Position numbers and translations under genes: made by a program. A stretch of 64,000 nt of DNA from Streptomyces sp. NBC_00224. Its GTDB lineage: Bacteria > Actinomycetota > Actinomycetes > Streptomycetales > Streptomycetaceae. The stretch lies in contig NZ_CP108106.1 in assembly GCF_041435195.1 (NCBI RefSeq), positions 4,188,501 to 4,252,500 on the forward strand. Direction: 5' to 3'. The notes beneath the pieces are model-generated. The model saw only the letters and a program-made list of their open reading frames with translations, had not been told where the DNA came from and did not search any database. Numbering within the stretch: the stretch's first letter is position 1; each line of letters starts with the position of its first letter. Of this stretch, positions 1 to 9,200 are shown piece by piece.

Positions 1-757
1 CCGTCCTCGGGTCGAAGCCGAACGGCAGCTCCAGGCGGTGCGTGCGCATCAGTTCGTCGTCCGACAGGACGTCCGCCGTCTTGCCGTCCGCCGCGATCGT
101 CCCGCCGCTGAGGATCACCGACCGGCTGCACAGCTCCAGCGCGTACGGCAGGTCGTGCGTGACCATCAGTACGGTGACGTCCAGCGCCCGCAGGATGTCG
201 GCGAGTTCGCGCCTGGACGCCGGGTCCAGGTTCGACGACGGCTCGTCCAGGACCAGGATCTCCGGCTCCATCGCGAGCACGGTGGCCACCGCGACCCGGC
301 GGCGCTGGCCGAAGGAGAGGTGGTGCGGGGGCCGGTCCGCGTACTCCGCCATCCCCACCCGCTCCAGCGCCTTGTGCACCCGCGCCTCCAGCTCCGCCCC
401 GCGCATCCCCGACGCGGCCGGGCCGAACGCCACGTCCTCGCGGACCGTGGGCATGAAGAGCTGGTCGTCGGGGTCCTGGAAGACGATGCCGACGCGGCGC
501 CGGATCTCGGCCAGGTTCCGCTTCTCCACGGGGAGCCCGGCCACCGTCACCGAGCCCGCGCCGCCCGTCAGGATGCCGTTGAGGTGCAGGACCAGGGTCG
601 TCTTGCCCGCGCCGTTGGGTCCGAGCAGCGCGACCCGCTCGCCTCGCCCCACCGTCAGATCGACGCCGAACAGGGCCTGGTGGCCGTCGGGGTAGGCGAA
701 GGCGAGCCCGCTCACGTGCAGCGAAGCGGGCGCGGAGGCAGTTGCAGATGTGTTCAC
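1..757 (-). CDS. cbiO: ECF transporter ATP-binding subunit (CbiO/NikO type), 3' end outside window
   Basis: ATPase of an energy-coupling factor importer for cobalt or nickel; it acts on the cytoplasmic face and drives the CbiM/CbiQ membrane module. About 252 residues are visible and the stop lies beyond base 1. Reading from GTG at 757, I see Walker A GPNGAGKTT at residues 46-54, a Q-loop in FQDPDDQLF, the ABC signature LSFGQ near residue 144, Walker B ILVLDEPSS near 165 and an H-loop VTHDL further on. The start GTG overlaps the cbiQ stop (GTGA, 754-757), indicating translational coupling in the order cbiM-cbiQ-cbiO. The family is certain; the metal is not shown by the protein, though the upstream operator candidate points to nickel. 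Confidence 0.93.
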   Translation of the reverse strand, partial: MNTSATASAPASLHVSGLAFAYPDGHQALFGVDLTVGRGERVALLGPNGAGKTTLVLHLNGILTGGAGSVTVAGLPVEKRNLAEIRRRVGIVFQDPDDQLFMPTVREDVAFGPAASGMRGAELEARVHKALERVGMAEYADRPPHHLSFGQRRRVAVATVLAMEPEILVLDEPSSNLDPASRRELADILRALDVTVLMVTHDLPYALELCSRSVILSGGTIAADGKTADVLSDDELMRTHRLELPFGFDPRT

Positions 758-1515
758 AGGGTCCACCCCAAGAGACAGATGACCAGAGCCGACGCGGGGA
801 GCACCGCCGCGTAACGCCATTGCGCACCGGTCGCCGTCACATCGTCGATGACCGGCATCGAACCCGCGTACCCACGGCTGACCATGGCCAGATGTACGCG
901 CTCACCACGCTCGTACGAGCGGATGAACAGCGCGCCCGCCGACTTGGCGAGGACGCTCCAGGCCCGCAGGCCCTTCGCCTCGAAGCCGCGCGAGCGGCGG
1001 GCGATCGACATCCGGCGCATCTCGTCCGTGATCACATCGCCGTAGCGGATCATGAACGAGGCGATCTGGACCAGGAGCGACGGGAGTTTGAGCCGCTGGA
1101 GGCCGAGGAGCAGGGCCCGCAGGTCCGTGGTGGACGCCAGAATCACCGAGGCGGCGACCCCGAGCGTGCCCTTGGCCAGTACGTTCCACGCGCCCCACAG
1201 CCCGTTCTCGCTCATCGACAGGCCGAGCACGTGCACCTGGTCGCCCGGCACCACGAACGGCATCAGCACGGCGAACGCCACGAACGGGACCTCGATGAGC
1301 AGGCGCTTGAGCAGGAAGCCCACCGGGATCCTGGCCGCGCCCGCCACCGTGCCGATCAGCATCGCGTACAGCCCGAAGGCCCAGATCGCCTCGCGCCGGG
1401 TCGAGACGACCACGATGACGAAGAGGAAGACGGCCGCGATCTTGCAGTGCGGGGGCAGCTCGTGGACCGGCGAGGCGTCCTGCCGGTACATCTTGTGCGC
1501 GTGGCCCGCGCCCAT
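754..1515 (-). CDS. cbiQ: ECF transporter transmembrane subunit CbiQ
   Basis: The T-component that couples ATP hydrolysis by CbiO to the metal-binding S-component. The 253-residue protein has several hydrophobic segments (for example FLFVIVVVS and VPFVAFAVLMPFVV). It also has the cytoplasmic Arg-rich coupling helices typical of the family, RRSRGFE near residue 175 and VSRGYAG near 218. The start lies one base after the cbiM stop and the end overlaps cbiO by four bases, so the three genes form one transcriptional unit. Confidence 0.92.
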   Translation of the reverse strand: MGAGHAHKMYRQDASPVHELPPHCKIAAVFLFVIVVVSTRREAIWAFGLYAMLIGTVAGAARIPVGFLLKRLLIEVPFVAFAVLMPFVVPGDQVHVLGLSMSENGLWGAWNVLAKGTLGVAASVILASTTDLRALLLGLQRLKLPSLLVQIASFMIRYGDVITDEMRRMSIARRSRGFEAKGLRAWSVLAKSAGALFIRSYERGERVHLAMVSRGYAGSMPVIDDVTATGAQWRYAAVLPASALVICLLGWTL

Positions 1516-1516
1516 G

Positions 1517-2578
1517 TCAGACCTTCTCCGTCTGGGGCACCGCGGTGGGCGTGGCCTCGGCCGCGGTGGCGCCTCGGCGGCGCACCAGCCAGAAGATCCC
1601 GCTGCCGACGCCGACCGTCACCGCGACTCCGGTCATGCCCGCGAGGCCGGTGGCGAGCCGGTCGTTGCCGATGTCCTTGACCGAGTAGCCCGCGAGCAGC
1701 GAGCCCTCGGTGGCGTGCTTCTTCTCCTGGGTGTCGATGCCCTTGTCGTGGGCCACCTTCTCCAGGCCGTCGGGCGAGGCGGACGCGTAGAAGGAGAAGA
1801 ATCCCGCCACGAGGAGGGCGGCGACGACGAACGCGGCGCGGACCTTGTGCGTGGAGCGGGCCCCGGCGGGTACGGGCTCGGGAGCGGGGGCGTCGACCAG
1901 TTCGCCGCCCACGCGGAGCTTCAGCGGGGCGTGCAGTCCACGGGCCCCGTGGACGAGGTCGGGCCGTACGGCGATGACCGCGCCCACGGTGAGCGCCGTG
2001 ATCGCGGCCTCGCCGATGCCGATCAGGATGTGCACGCCGACCATCGCGGTGAGCACCTTGCCGATGGGGACGTCGGTGGTGCCGCCGACCGAGTAGATCG
2101 CGGTGAAGGCGAGGGCGGCGGCCGGGACGGAGAGGAGGGCGGCGACGAAGGTGGCCGCGGTGATGGAGCCCCGCCTGCGGGGCAGCATCTTCACCAGGCC
2201 GCGGAAGACGGTGTACGCCACGACCGTCGTCACGATCGCCATGTCGGTGATGTTGACGCCGAGCGCGGTGAGGCCGCCGTCGGCGAAAAGGATGCCCTGC
2301 ATGAGGAGTACGACGGAGACACAGAGGACGCCGGTGTACGGACCGACGAGTATCGCCGCGAGCGCCCCGCCGAGCAGATGGCCGCTGGTGCCGGCCGCCA
2401 CGGGGAAGTTCAGCATCTGCACGGCGAAGATGAACGCCGCGACCAGACCCGCGAGTGGGGCCGTCTTCTCGTCGAGTTCACGTCGGGCCCCGCGCAGGCT
2501 GACCGCGATGGCGGCCGCCGCGCCTACTCCGGCTATCGCGGAGACGGGGGCGTTGATGAATCCGTCCGGGACATGCAT
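1517..2578 (-). CDS. cbiM: ECF metal transporter substrate-binding subunit, CbiM fused to a PDGLE domain
   Basis: Metal-recognising S-component, 353 residues. The N-terminus MHVPDGF is the CbiM/NikM signature; in characterised members the N-terminal amine and an early His coordinate Co2+ or Ni2+. Residues 1-215 form the multi-helix CbiM domain. The C-terminal part (about 250-340) is a PDGLE domain (PDGLEKVAHDKGID) with two hydrophobic stretches, corresponding to the small CbiN/NikN partner, so M and N functions are fused here. No cobalamin riboswitch was recognised upstream. A perfect TGCGA-N5-TCGCA palindrome 70 bases upstream resembles a Nur box and favours nickel. Confidence 0.9.
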   Translation of the reverse strand: MHVPDGFINAPVSAIAGVGAAAAIAVSLRGARRELDEKTAPLAGLVAAFIFAVQMLNFPVAAGTSGHLLGGALAAILVGPYTGVLCVSVVLLMQGILFADGGLTALGVNITDMAIVTTVVAYTVFRGLVKMLPRRRGSITAATFVAALLSVPAAALAFTAIYSVGGTTDVPIGKVLTAMVGVHILIGIGEAAITALTVGAVIAVRPDLVHGARGLHAPLKLRVGGELVDAPAPEPVPAGARSTHKVRAAFVVAALLVAGFFSFYASASPDGLEKVAHDKGIDTQEKKHATEGSLLAGYSVKDIGNDRLATGLAGMTGVAVTVGVGSGIFWLVRRRGATAAEATPTAVPQTEKV

Positions 2579-2647
2579 GGGTGGTCTCCGCTTGGGCCTG
2601 GATGGCTGGAACTGTGCGACTGAACCGCTCGATGATAGTCGTGCACC

Positions 2648-2662
2648 TGCGAACGACTCGCA
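2648..2662. promoter_or_regulatory. Nur-type operator candidate upstream of the ECF operon
   Basis: The 15 bases read TGCGA-ACGAC-TCGCA, a perfect inverted repeat. The Streptomyces Nur box consensus, as I recall it, is tTGCaa-N5-ttGCAa; the invariant TGC-N9-GCA core matches. It lies 70 bases upstream of cbiM and about 117 bases upstream of the divergent ssgA-like gene. If it is real, the operon would be repressed by nickel-loaded Nur. A second, looser inverted repeat (GCGTGAG at 2668-2674, CTCACGC at 2693-2699) lies beside it. Confidence 0.5.
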
Positions 2663-2779
2663 AGAGCGCGTGAGTGAGATTTACCAACCGTTCTCACGCC
2701 CGGCGCGCCCCGCGAAATATGCGACATTTGATGACAGAGAGCGCGAAAGCCTGCGCAGCGCGAGTGTGAGGAGCGACTG

Positions 2780-3130
2780 ATGTCCCCCGCCGTCGAGGAA
2801 CACACCCGGGCGAGGATCGTCTCGGACGCTCCCCACCACCGCCCCGTTCCGGTCGCCCTGCGCTACGACCCCGCCGAGGACCCGCTGACCGTGCGTTTCG
2901 AGTTCCCCGGGGGCAACGAGTGGGTCCTCCCGCGCACGCTCCTGGAGGCCGGGCTGCGCGGCCCCACCCGCCGCGGCGACATCGTCGTCTGGCCGTGCGG
3001 CCGGGCCCAGACCGTCCTGGAGTTCCACTCCCCGGACGGCGTCGCGGTGGTCCAGTTCGACAGCTCCCCGCTGGTCCGCTTTCTGCGGCAGACGTACAGC
3101 GTGACCCCCGCGCCGAGCGGCCGAGCCTAA
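2780..3130 (+). CDS. SsgA-like sporulation/cell division protein (SALP family)
   Basis: A 116-residue member of the actinomycete-specific SsgA-like family, whose members control septum placement and spore-wall maturation during sporulation. The fold pattern is clear: VPVALRYDPAEDPLTVRFEF near residues 19-38, then WVLPRTLLEAGL, GDIVVWPC, and a C-terminal RFLRQTYSV. The start is supported by GAGGAG at 2768-2773, six bases from the ATG. The gene is divergent from the ECF transporter and ends just before a strong terminator. Which SALP paralogue it is cannot be decided from the sequence alone. Confidence 0.88.
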   Translation: MSPAVEEHTRARIVSDAPHHRPVPVALRYDPAEDPLTVRFEFPGGNEWVLPRTLLEAGLRGPTRRGDIVVWPCGRAQTVLEFHSPDGVAVVQFDSSPLVRFLRQTYSVTPAPSGRA

Positions 3131-3163
3131 TCGCCCCGGCGTAGCCGGACGTACGCAACGAAA

Positions 3164-3200
3164 GAGCCGGCCCCTACGCGTGATGCGTAGGGGCCGGCTC
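3164..3200. terminator. Bidirectional hairpin terminator
   Basis: A perfect 16-base-pair stem (3164-3179 with 3185-3200) around a five-base loop lies between the convergent ssgA-like and mmpL genes. It has no U-tract, as is usual in Streptomyces. Confidence 0.85.
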
Positions 3201-3225
3201 GGCGTTACGGGTGACGGGTGACAGG

Positions 3226-5445
3226 TCAGACGCGCGCGAGCTCGCGGTCGTCGTCGCCGTCGGACGCCTTCGCCTCGTGGGCCTTCAGGCCCTCACCCTC
3301 GACGTCGACGTTGGGCAGGATCTTGTCGAGCCAGCCCGGCAGCCACCAGGCCTTCGAACCGAGCAGCGCGAGCACCGCCGGAACGATCGCCATACGGACC
3401 ACGAAGGCGTCGAAGAAGACCGCGATCGCGAGGGCGAAGCCGATCATCTTGATCATCTGGTCGCTGGCCCCGATGAAGCCGGAGAAGACCGCGATCATGA
3501 TCACCGCGGCGGCCGTGACCACCCGGGCGCCGTGCCGGAAACCGGTCACGATCGCCTGGCCGGGACGCTCGCCGTGGACGTACGCCTCGCGCATCCGGGT
3601 GACGAGGAAGACCTCGTAGTCCATGGCCAGACCGAAGACCACACCGACCATGAAGATCGGCATCATCGACATGATCGGGCCGGGGTTCTCCACCCCGAAG
3701 AGCCCGCCGAGCCAGCCCCACTGGAAGACCGCGACGACCGCGCCGAGGGCGGCGACCACCGACAGCAGGAAGCCGAGGGCCGCCTTCAGCGGAACCAGGA
3801 TCGAGCGGAAGACCACCATCAGGAGCAGGAAGGCCAGGCCCACCACGAGCGCCAGATAGGGCAGCAGGGCGTCGTTCATGCGCTGCGAGAAGTCGATGTT
3901 CATCGCGGTCGCGCCGGTGACCAGGACCTCGGCCTTGGTCTCGGACTTGATGTCCTTGCCCGCGTCCCGGATCGAGTGGACCAGGTCCTCGGTGTCCTTG
4001 GAGGACGGCTTGGACTTCGGGACCACCGTGATGGTCGCGGTGTCGCCCTCCTTGTTGAGGGCGGGCGCCATGACCTCGGCGACGTTCGGCAGCTTCTTGA
4101 TGGTGTCCGCGGTGCGGTCGGCCGCGGCCTTGGCACCGCCGGCCTTGGCGCCGTCCACGACGATCATCAGCGGGCCGTTGAAGCCCGGGCCGAAGCCGTC
4201 GGAGAGCGAGTCGTAGGCGCGGCGCTGGGTCGTCGACGTCGGCTGCGAGCCGTCGTCGGGCAGACCCATCTCCAGGGAGGCGGCCGGGACGGCGATGACG
4301 CCGAGCCCGATCACACCGGCGAGCAGCACCCAGACGGGCTTGCGCAGCACGAGGCTGGACCAGCGGGTGCCCATGTTCGGCTTGGCCTCGGTGGGGGCCT
4401 CGACCGTGCCGGCCTCCATCTTCTTGCGGGTGCGGCGGCCGAAGACGCGCTTGCCCGTGAAGCCGAGCACCGCCGGGATCAGGGTGAGCGCGATCAGGAC
4501 CGCGATCACGACCGTACCGGCCGCGGCCACACCCATCTTGGTGAGCATCGGGATGTTGACGACCGCGAGGCCGCACAGGGCGATGACGACGGTGAGACCG
4601 GCGAAGACGACCGCGGAACCGGCGGTTCCGACGGCCCTGCCTATCGCTTCCTCGCGGTCGCGGCCCTCGCGGAGCTCGGCCCGGTAGCGCGAGACGATGA
4701 AGAGCGCGTAGTCGATGCCGACCGCGAGGCCGATCATCGAGGCCAGCGTCGAGGTGGTGTTGCCGAGGTCCAGGACGTTGGCGAGCGCGGTGATGGTCGA
4801 GACGCCGATGCCGACGCCGATGATGGCGGTGACCAGCGGAAGCCCGGCCGCGATCAGCGAGCCGAAGGTGATCATCAGCACGATGCCGGCGATCACCACA
4901 CCGATGATCTCGCCGGAGCCCGTCTCGGGACTGGCCTGGAGCGCGTCACCACCGATCTCGACGGTGAGCCCGGCCTTCTCGGCGGCCTTGCCCGAGTCTT
5001 CGAGCGCCTTGCGGTCGGCGTCCTCCAAGGCCATTCCGTTGACCTTGTACTTCACCGATATGTACGCGGTCGAGCCGTCCTTGGAGACGGCGTCGGCCTG
5101 GTACGGGTCGGTGACCGAGGAGACCTGGTCGGAGCCCTTGGGCAGGTCGGCGACGACCTTGGCGACCTGGTCCTTGCCGACCTGGTCGTTCATGGTCTTG
5201 CCGGCCGGGGCCTTGAAGACGATACGGGCGGTGGCGCCGTCGGCGCTGCCCCCCGGGAAGCGCTGTTCGAGCAGGTCGAAGGCCTTCTGGGCCTCCGTTC
5301 CCGGCATCGAGAAGGAGCTGGCGGAAGGAGTGGAGGCGGACGCGGCGCCGAATCCGGCGAGGAACAGCAGCGCCACCCACACCAGGGCGACATAGCGGCG
5401 GCGCCGGAAGGCGAACCTGCCGAGTCGGTAGAGGAACGTGGCCAC
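3226..5445 (-). CDS. MMPL family transporter
   Basis: RND-superfamily inner-membrane exporter of the MmpL type, 739 residues; relatives move lipids, siderophores or drugs using the proton gradient. The architecture is duplicated: one TM helix and a large extracellular loop, then a six-helix bundle, repeated. The conserved Asp-Tyr pairs expected for proton relay are visible in GIDYALFIVSRYRAEL near residue 233 and AMDYEVFLVTRMREAY near 605. It lies 97 bases downstream of a tetR gene on the same strand, so the TetR product probably controls it. The substrate is unknown. Confidence 0.92.
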   Translation of the reverse strand: MATFLYRLGRFAFRRRRYVALVWVALLFLAGFGAASASTPSASSFSMPGTEAQKAFDLLEQRFPGGSADGATARIVFKAPAGKTMNDQVGKDQVAKVVADLPKGSDQVSSVTDPYQADAVSKDGSTAYISVKYKVNGMALEDADRKALEDSGKAAEKAGLTVEIGGDALQASPETGSGEIIGVVIAGIVLMITFGSLIAAGLPLVTAIIGVGIGVSTITALANVLDLGNTTSTLASMIGLAVGIDYALFIVSRYRAELREGRDREEAIGRAVGTAGSAVVFAGLTVVIALCGLAVVNIPMLTKMGVAAAGTVVIAVLIALTLIPAVLGFTGKRVFGRRTRKKMEAGTVEAPTEAKPNMGTRWSSLVLRKPVWVLLAGVIGLGVIAVPAASLEMGLPDDGSQPTSTTQRRAYDSLSDGFGPGFNGPLMIVVDGAKAGGAKAAADRTADTIKKLPNVAEVMAPALNKEGDTATITVVPKSKPSSKDTEDLVHSIRDAGKDIKSETKAEVLVTGATAMNIDFSQRMNDALLPYLALVVGLAFLLLMVVFRSILVPLKAALGFLLSVVAALGAVVAVFQWGWLGGLFGVENPGPIMSMMPIFMVGVVFGLAMDYEVFLVTRMREAYVHGERPGQAIVTGFRHGARVVTAAAVIMIAVFSGFIGASDQMIKMIGFALAIAVFFDAFVVRMAIVPAVLALLGSKAWWLPGWLDKILPNVDVEGEGLKAHEAKASDGDDDRELARV

Positions 5446-5542
5446 GAGGGCGTACTCCCGGTCGGGTCGATGGAAACAGGGCGTGGATAACCAGCCCGAC
5501 GACGAGAGCGGCGTACGTCAGGTGGGGCAGGTTGGTGGGGAG

Positions 5543-6118
5543 CTAGACGGGATCGCCGAGGGCGGGGAGGACCACGGCGTCGATGTAGTTTCCGAGGAAG
5601 GCCTTGTCCACCGGCTTGTCCTCGACGAGCATCCGGGCGACGAAGGCGCCGACCAGCATGTGTACGACGTAGGGGAGCGCGGGACAGTCCGCGCGGACCT
5701 CGCCGCGTTCCACCGCGCGCCGCAGCACCTGGTCGAGGCCGGTGATCTCCGGCTCGATCAGCACTTCGCGCAGCGCCTGGTGGAGGTCCGGGTTGTCGTG
5801 GACGGCGCGCATCAGGCCCCGCATCAGCGCGGAGTCCTCCTCCAGCTTGCAGTCGTCCTCAAGACCGACCAGCTCGTGGAAGTCGCGGCGCAGCGAGCCG
5901 GTGTCGATCTGGTGGAGACCGACCGGCTTGTTGTGCCGCAGCGCCCGCGCGACCAGCTCCGGCTTGTTCCCCCACTGACGGTAGAGGGTGGCCTTGCTGG
6001 AGCGGGTACGGGCGGCGACGGCGTCCATCGTCAGGGCGTCGTAGCCGACCTCGCGCAGCAGGTCGAGCACCGACTTGTACAGCTCTGCCTCACGTTCGGC
6101 GGTGAGCCTGCTTGCCAT
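5543..6118 (-). CDS. TetR family repressor of the MMPL transporter
   Basis: A 191-residue TetR regulator. The N-terminal helix-turn-helix is LTMDAVAARTRSSKATLYRQWGNK, near residues 24-47, followed by a helical ligand-binding domain with a TetR_C-like tail. The ATG at 6118 was chosen because GGAGG precedes it at 6126-6130; the reading frame stays open far upstream but only as antisense of the tricorn gene. Two copies of the palindrome CGAAAC-S-GTTTCG upstream are its likely operators. It is predicted to repress itself and mmpL. Confidence 0.92.
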   Translation of the reverse strand: MASRLTAEREAELYKSVLDLLREVGYDALTMDAVAARTRSSKATLYRQWGNKPELVARALRHNKPVGLHQIDTGSLRRDFHELVGLEDDCKLEEDSALMRGLMRAVHDNPDLHQALREVLIEPEITGLDQVLRRAVERGEVRADCPALPYVVHMLVGAFVARMLVEDKPVDKAFLGNYIDAVVLPALGDPV

Positions 6119-6138
6119 TTCTCGACCTCCCATCCGAA

Positions 6139-6199
6139 CGAAACGGTTTCGTACTCGTTCGAAGATATCGGTCCGGCTGAGCGAAACGAAACCGTTTCG
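6139..6199. promoter_or_regulatory. Paired palindromic operators for the TetR regulator
   Basis: CGAAACGGTTTCG at 6139-6151 and CGAAACCGTTTCG at 6187-6199 are perfect 6-1-6 palindromes whose centres are 48 bases apart. The second sits within a slightly larger repeat, GCGAAAC to GTTTCGC (6181-6200). They lie 21-81 bases upstream of tetR and just upstream of the divergent tricorn gene, so both may be controlled. Confidence 0.75.
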
Positions 6200-6271
6200 C
6201 TTGTGTTCTGTGCCACAACTGTCAAGCCGCCATAAGTTGCCGCACCCCCGTCGCGCGGAAAGCATTGACGA

Positions 6272-9200
6272 GTGAGCGACGCACGCGAGGACGACCAGCA
6301 GCCGGCGCCCGTGACCGAGGGCGCATACCTCCGCTTCCCGCATCTGCACGACGACTTGATCTGCTTCGCCGCCGAGGACGACCTGTGGGTCGCGCCCTTG
6401 GTCCCGGCCGGCCACAGCCCCTCGCGGGCCTGGCGGGTCACCGTCGACCGCACCAAGGTCAGCCATCCACGGTTCTCCCCCGACGGGAAGCACATCGCCT
6501 ACACGACCTGGCGCAGCCTGGACCCGGAGATCCATCTGGCCCCGGTGGACGGCGGCCCGGCCCGGCGGCTGACCTATTGGGGCTCCACCGACACCCGGGT
6601 CTGCGGCTGGACCCCGGACGGCCACATCCTGGCCGTCTCCTCCCACGGCCAGCCCTTCTCGTACTTCTCCTGGGCCTACAGCGTCCCCGCCGACGGCTCC
6701 CCCGGCGGGCGGCTGCCCTGGGGCCCGGTCTCGGACATCGCGGTCACCGACCTCGACGGCGAGCGCCGCACCCTGCTGCTCACCGGCAAGCCGCCGCACG
6801 AGCCCGCCGCCTGGAAGCGCTACCGGGGCGGCGCCATGGGCCGGCTGTGGCTGCACGGCGAGCGGCTGCTCCCGGACATCGGCGGCCATCTCGACTCGGT
6901 GATGTTCGTGGCGGACCGCATCGCGTTCCTCTCCGACCACGAGGGCGTCGGCAACCTCTACTCCTGTCTGCCCGACGGCTCCGACCTGCGCCGCCACACC
7001 GACCACGACGAGTACTACGCCCGGCACGCCTCCTCGGACGGGCGCCGGGTGGTCTACCAGTGCGCGGGCGACCTGTGGATCGTCGACGCGCTCACCCCCG
7101 ACTCGGCCCCGCGCCGTCTGGACGTGCGCCTGGGCGGCCCGCGCGCCGGACGGCGTACGTACCAGGTGCCCGCCGCCAGTCACGTGGACGCGCTCTCGGT
7201 CGACACGACCGGCCGGGCCAGCGCGGTCGTGGTGCGCGGCAGCCTGTACTGGCTGACCCACCGCGACGGCCCGGCCCGCACGATCACCGACACCGCCGGC
7301 GTACGGGTCCGCCTGCCCGAGATGCTCGGCACCGGCGGCCAGGTGGCGTACGTGACGGACGCGGACGGCGAGGACGCGGTGGAGATCGCCTACCTGCCCC
7401 GGGCCAGTGGCGAGCGCGAGCCGAGGCGCCTGGCCTCCGGCGAGCTCGGCCGGGTCCAGGAGCTCCTCTCCGACCCGGAGGGCGAACGCCTCGCGATCGC
7501 CTCGCACGACGGCCGGCTGCTGCTGATCGACGCCACCGAGGAGTCCAACGGCGAGGTCACCGAACTGATCCGCTCGATCAACGGACCCGTCCGCGACCTG
7601 GCGTTCTCGCCGGACGGCTGCTGGCTGACCTGGTCCCACCCGGGCATCGGCCGCTCGCTGCGCCAGATCAAGATGGCCCGGATCTCCGGGCCGGGCGCGC
7701 GGGTCATCGTGGATGTCACCAACGGCCGCTTCGAGGACGAGAACCCGGTGTTCACCCGGGACGGCCGCTATCTCGCCTTCCTCTCCTGGCGCGGCTTCGA
7801 CCCGGTCTACGACGTCCACACCGGCGACCTCTCCTTCCCGCTCGGCTGCCGCCCCTACCTGGTGCCGCTCTCCTCGGCCACCCCCTCCCCCTTCGCGCTG
7901 CTGCCCGACGGCCGCCCGGCGGCGGGCGGGCTCGACCCGCTGGACGACTCGGGCGACGGCACGGTGACGGTCGAGGTGGAGGGCCTGGAGAGCAGGGTGA
8001 CGCCGTTCCCGGTGGCGGCCTCCAAGTACTCGGCGCTGAACCCGGTCTCCGGCGGCGGCCTTGTGTGGCTGCGCTGGCCCATCTCGGGCGCGCTGGGCGA
8101 GACCTTCGCCAACCCGGCGGACACCTCGGGCCGCCCGACCCTGGAGCACTTCGACATCACCAAGGCGCGCAAGACCGAACTCGTCGACCACCTCGACTGG
8201 TTCGCGGTGAGCGGCGACGGCAGCCGGCTGGTGGTCGTCGACGAGGGCGAGCTGCGGGCCGTGCCCGCCACCGAGTCCGGCGACACCGACTCCACGGTCT
8301 ACCTCGATCTGCGCCGCATCCTCCACGAGGCCGACCCGCCCTCCGAGTGGCGCCAGGCCTACGACGAGGCGGGCCGGATCATCCGCGCGTACTTCTGGGA
8401 GCCGCAGATGTGCGGCATCGACTGGAAGGCGGTCCTCGACCAGTACCGCCCGCTGGTCGAACGGGTCGCCTCCCCCGACGAGTTCGCGGATCTGCTGCGC
8501 GAGGTCCTCGGCGAGCTGGGCACCTCGCACGCGTACGTCTCGGCCGCGCGCAGGAACGAGGGCCCGCCCCACTACCAGCGCCCCCAGGGCCTGCTCGGCG
8601 CCAACTTCGTCCACCGCGAGGACGGCTGGATGGTCCGGCGCATCCTGCCCGGCGACTCCTCCGACTCCAAGGCCCGCTCGCCGCTGGCCGGCACCGGCAT
8701 CCGCGAGGGCGCGGTGCTCACCCATGTCGACGGCCGCCCGGTGGACCCGGTGGCGGGCCCGTACCCGCTGCTCGCGGGCTCGGGCGGCACCACCGTGGAG
8801 CTCACCTTCCAGCCCGCCGAGGGCGAGGGCCGCTCGCGCCGGGTCGCCGTGGTCCCGCTGGTCGACGAGCGCCCGCTGCGCTACCAGGACTGGGTGGCCA
8901 AGCGCCGTGCGGTGGTACGGGAGCTGAGCGGCGAGAGGTGCGGCTATCTGCACATCCCGGACATGGGCGGCTCGGGCTGGGCCCAGTTCAACCGGGATCT
9001 GCGTCTGGAGATGTCCCGCCCGGCGCTGATCGTCGACGTACGCGGCAACGCGGGCGGCCACATCAGCGAGCTGGTGATCGAGAAGCTCACCCGCAAGATC
9101 ATCGGCTGGGATCTGACGCGCGACGCCCAGCCGGTCTCGTACGCCTCGAACGCTCCTCGGGGCCCGGTGGTGGCCCTGGCCGACGAGGCGACCTCCTCCG

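Noticed and set aside
2579..2779. Cobalamin riboswitch in front of cbiM
   Set aside because: No B12-box-like sequence or long structured leader was recognised; only about 200 bases separate the divergent genes and a Nur-type dyad explains the region better.
3211..5490. Long plus-strand frame opposite the MMPL gene
   Set aside because: Composition is Asp/Arg/Gly/Val/His-rich with no membrane segments or domain; it is the complement of the mmpL codons.
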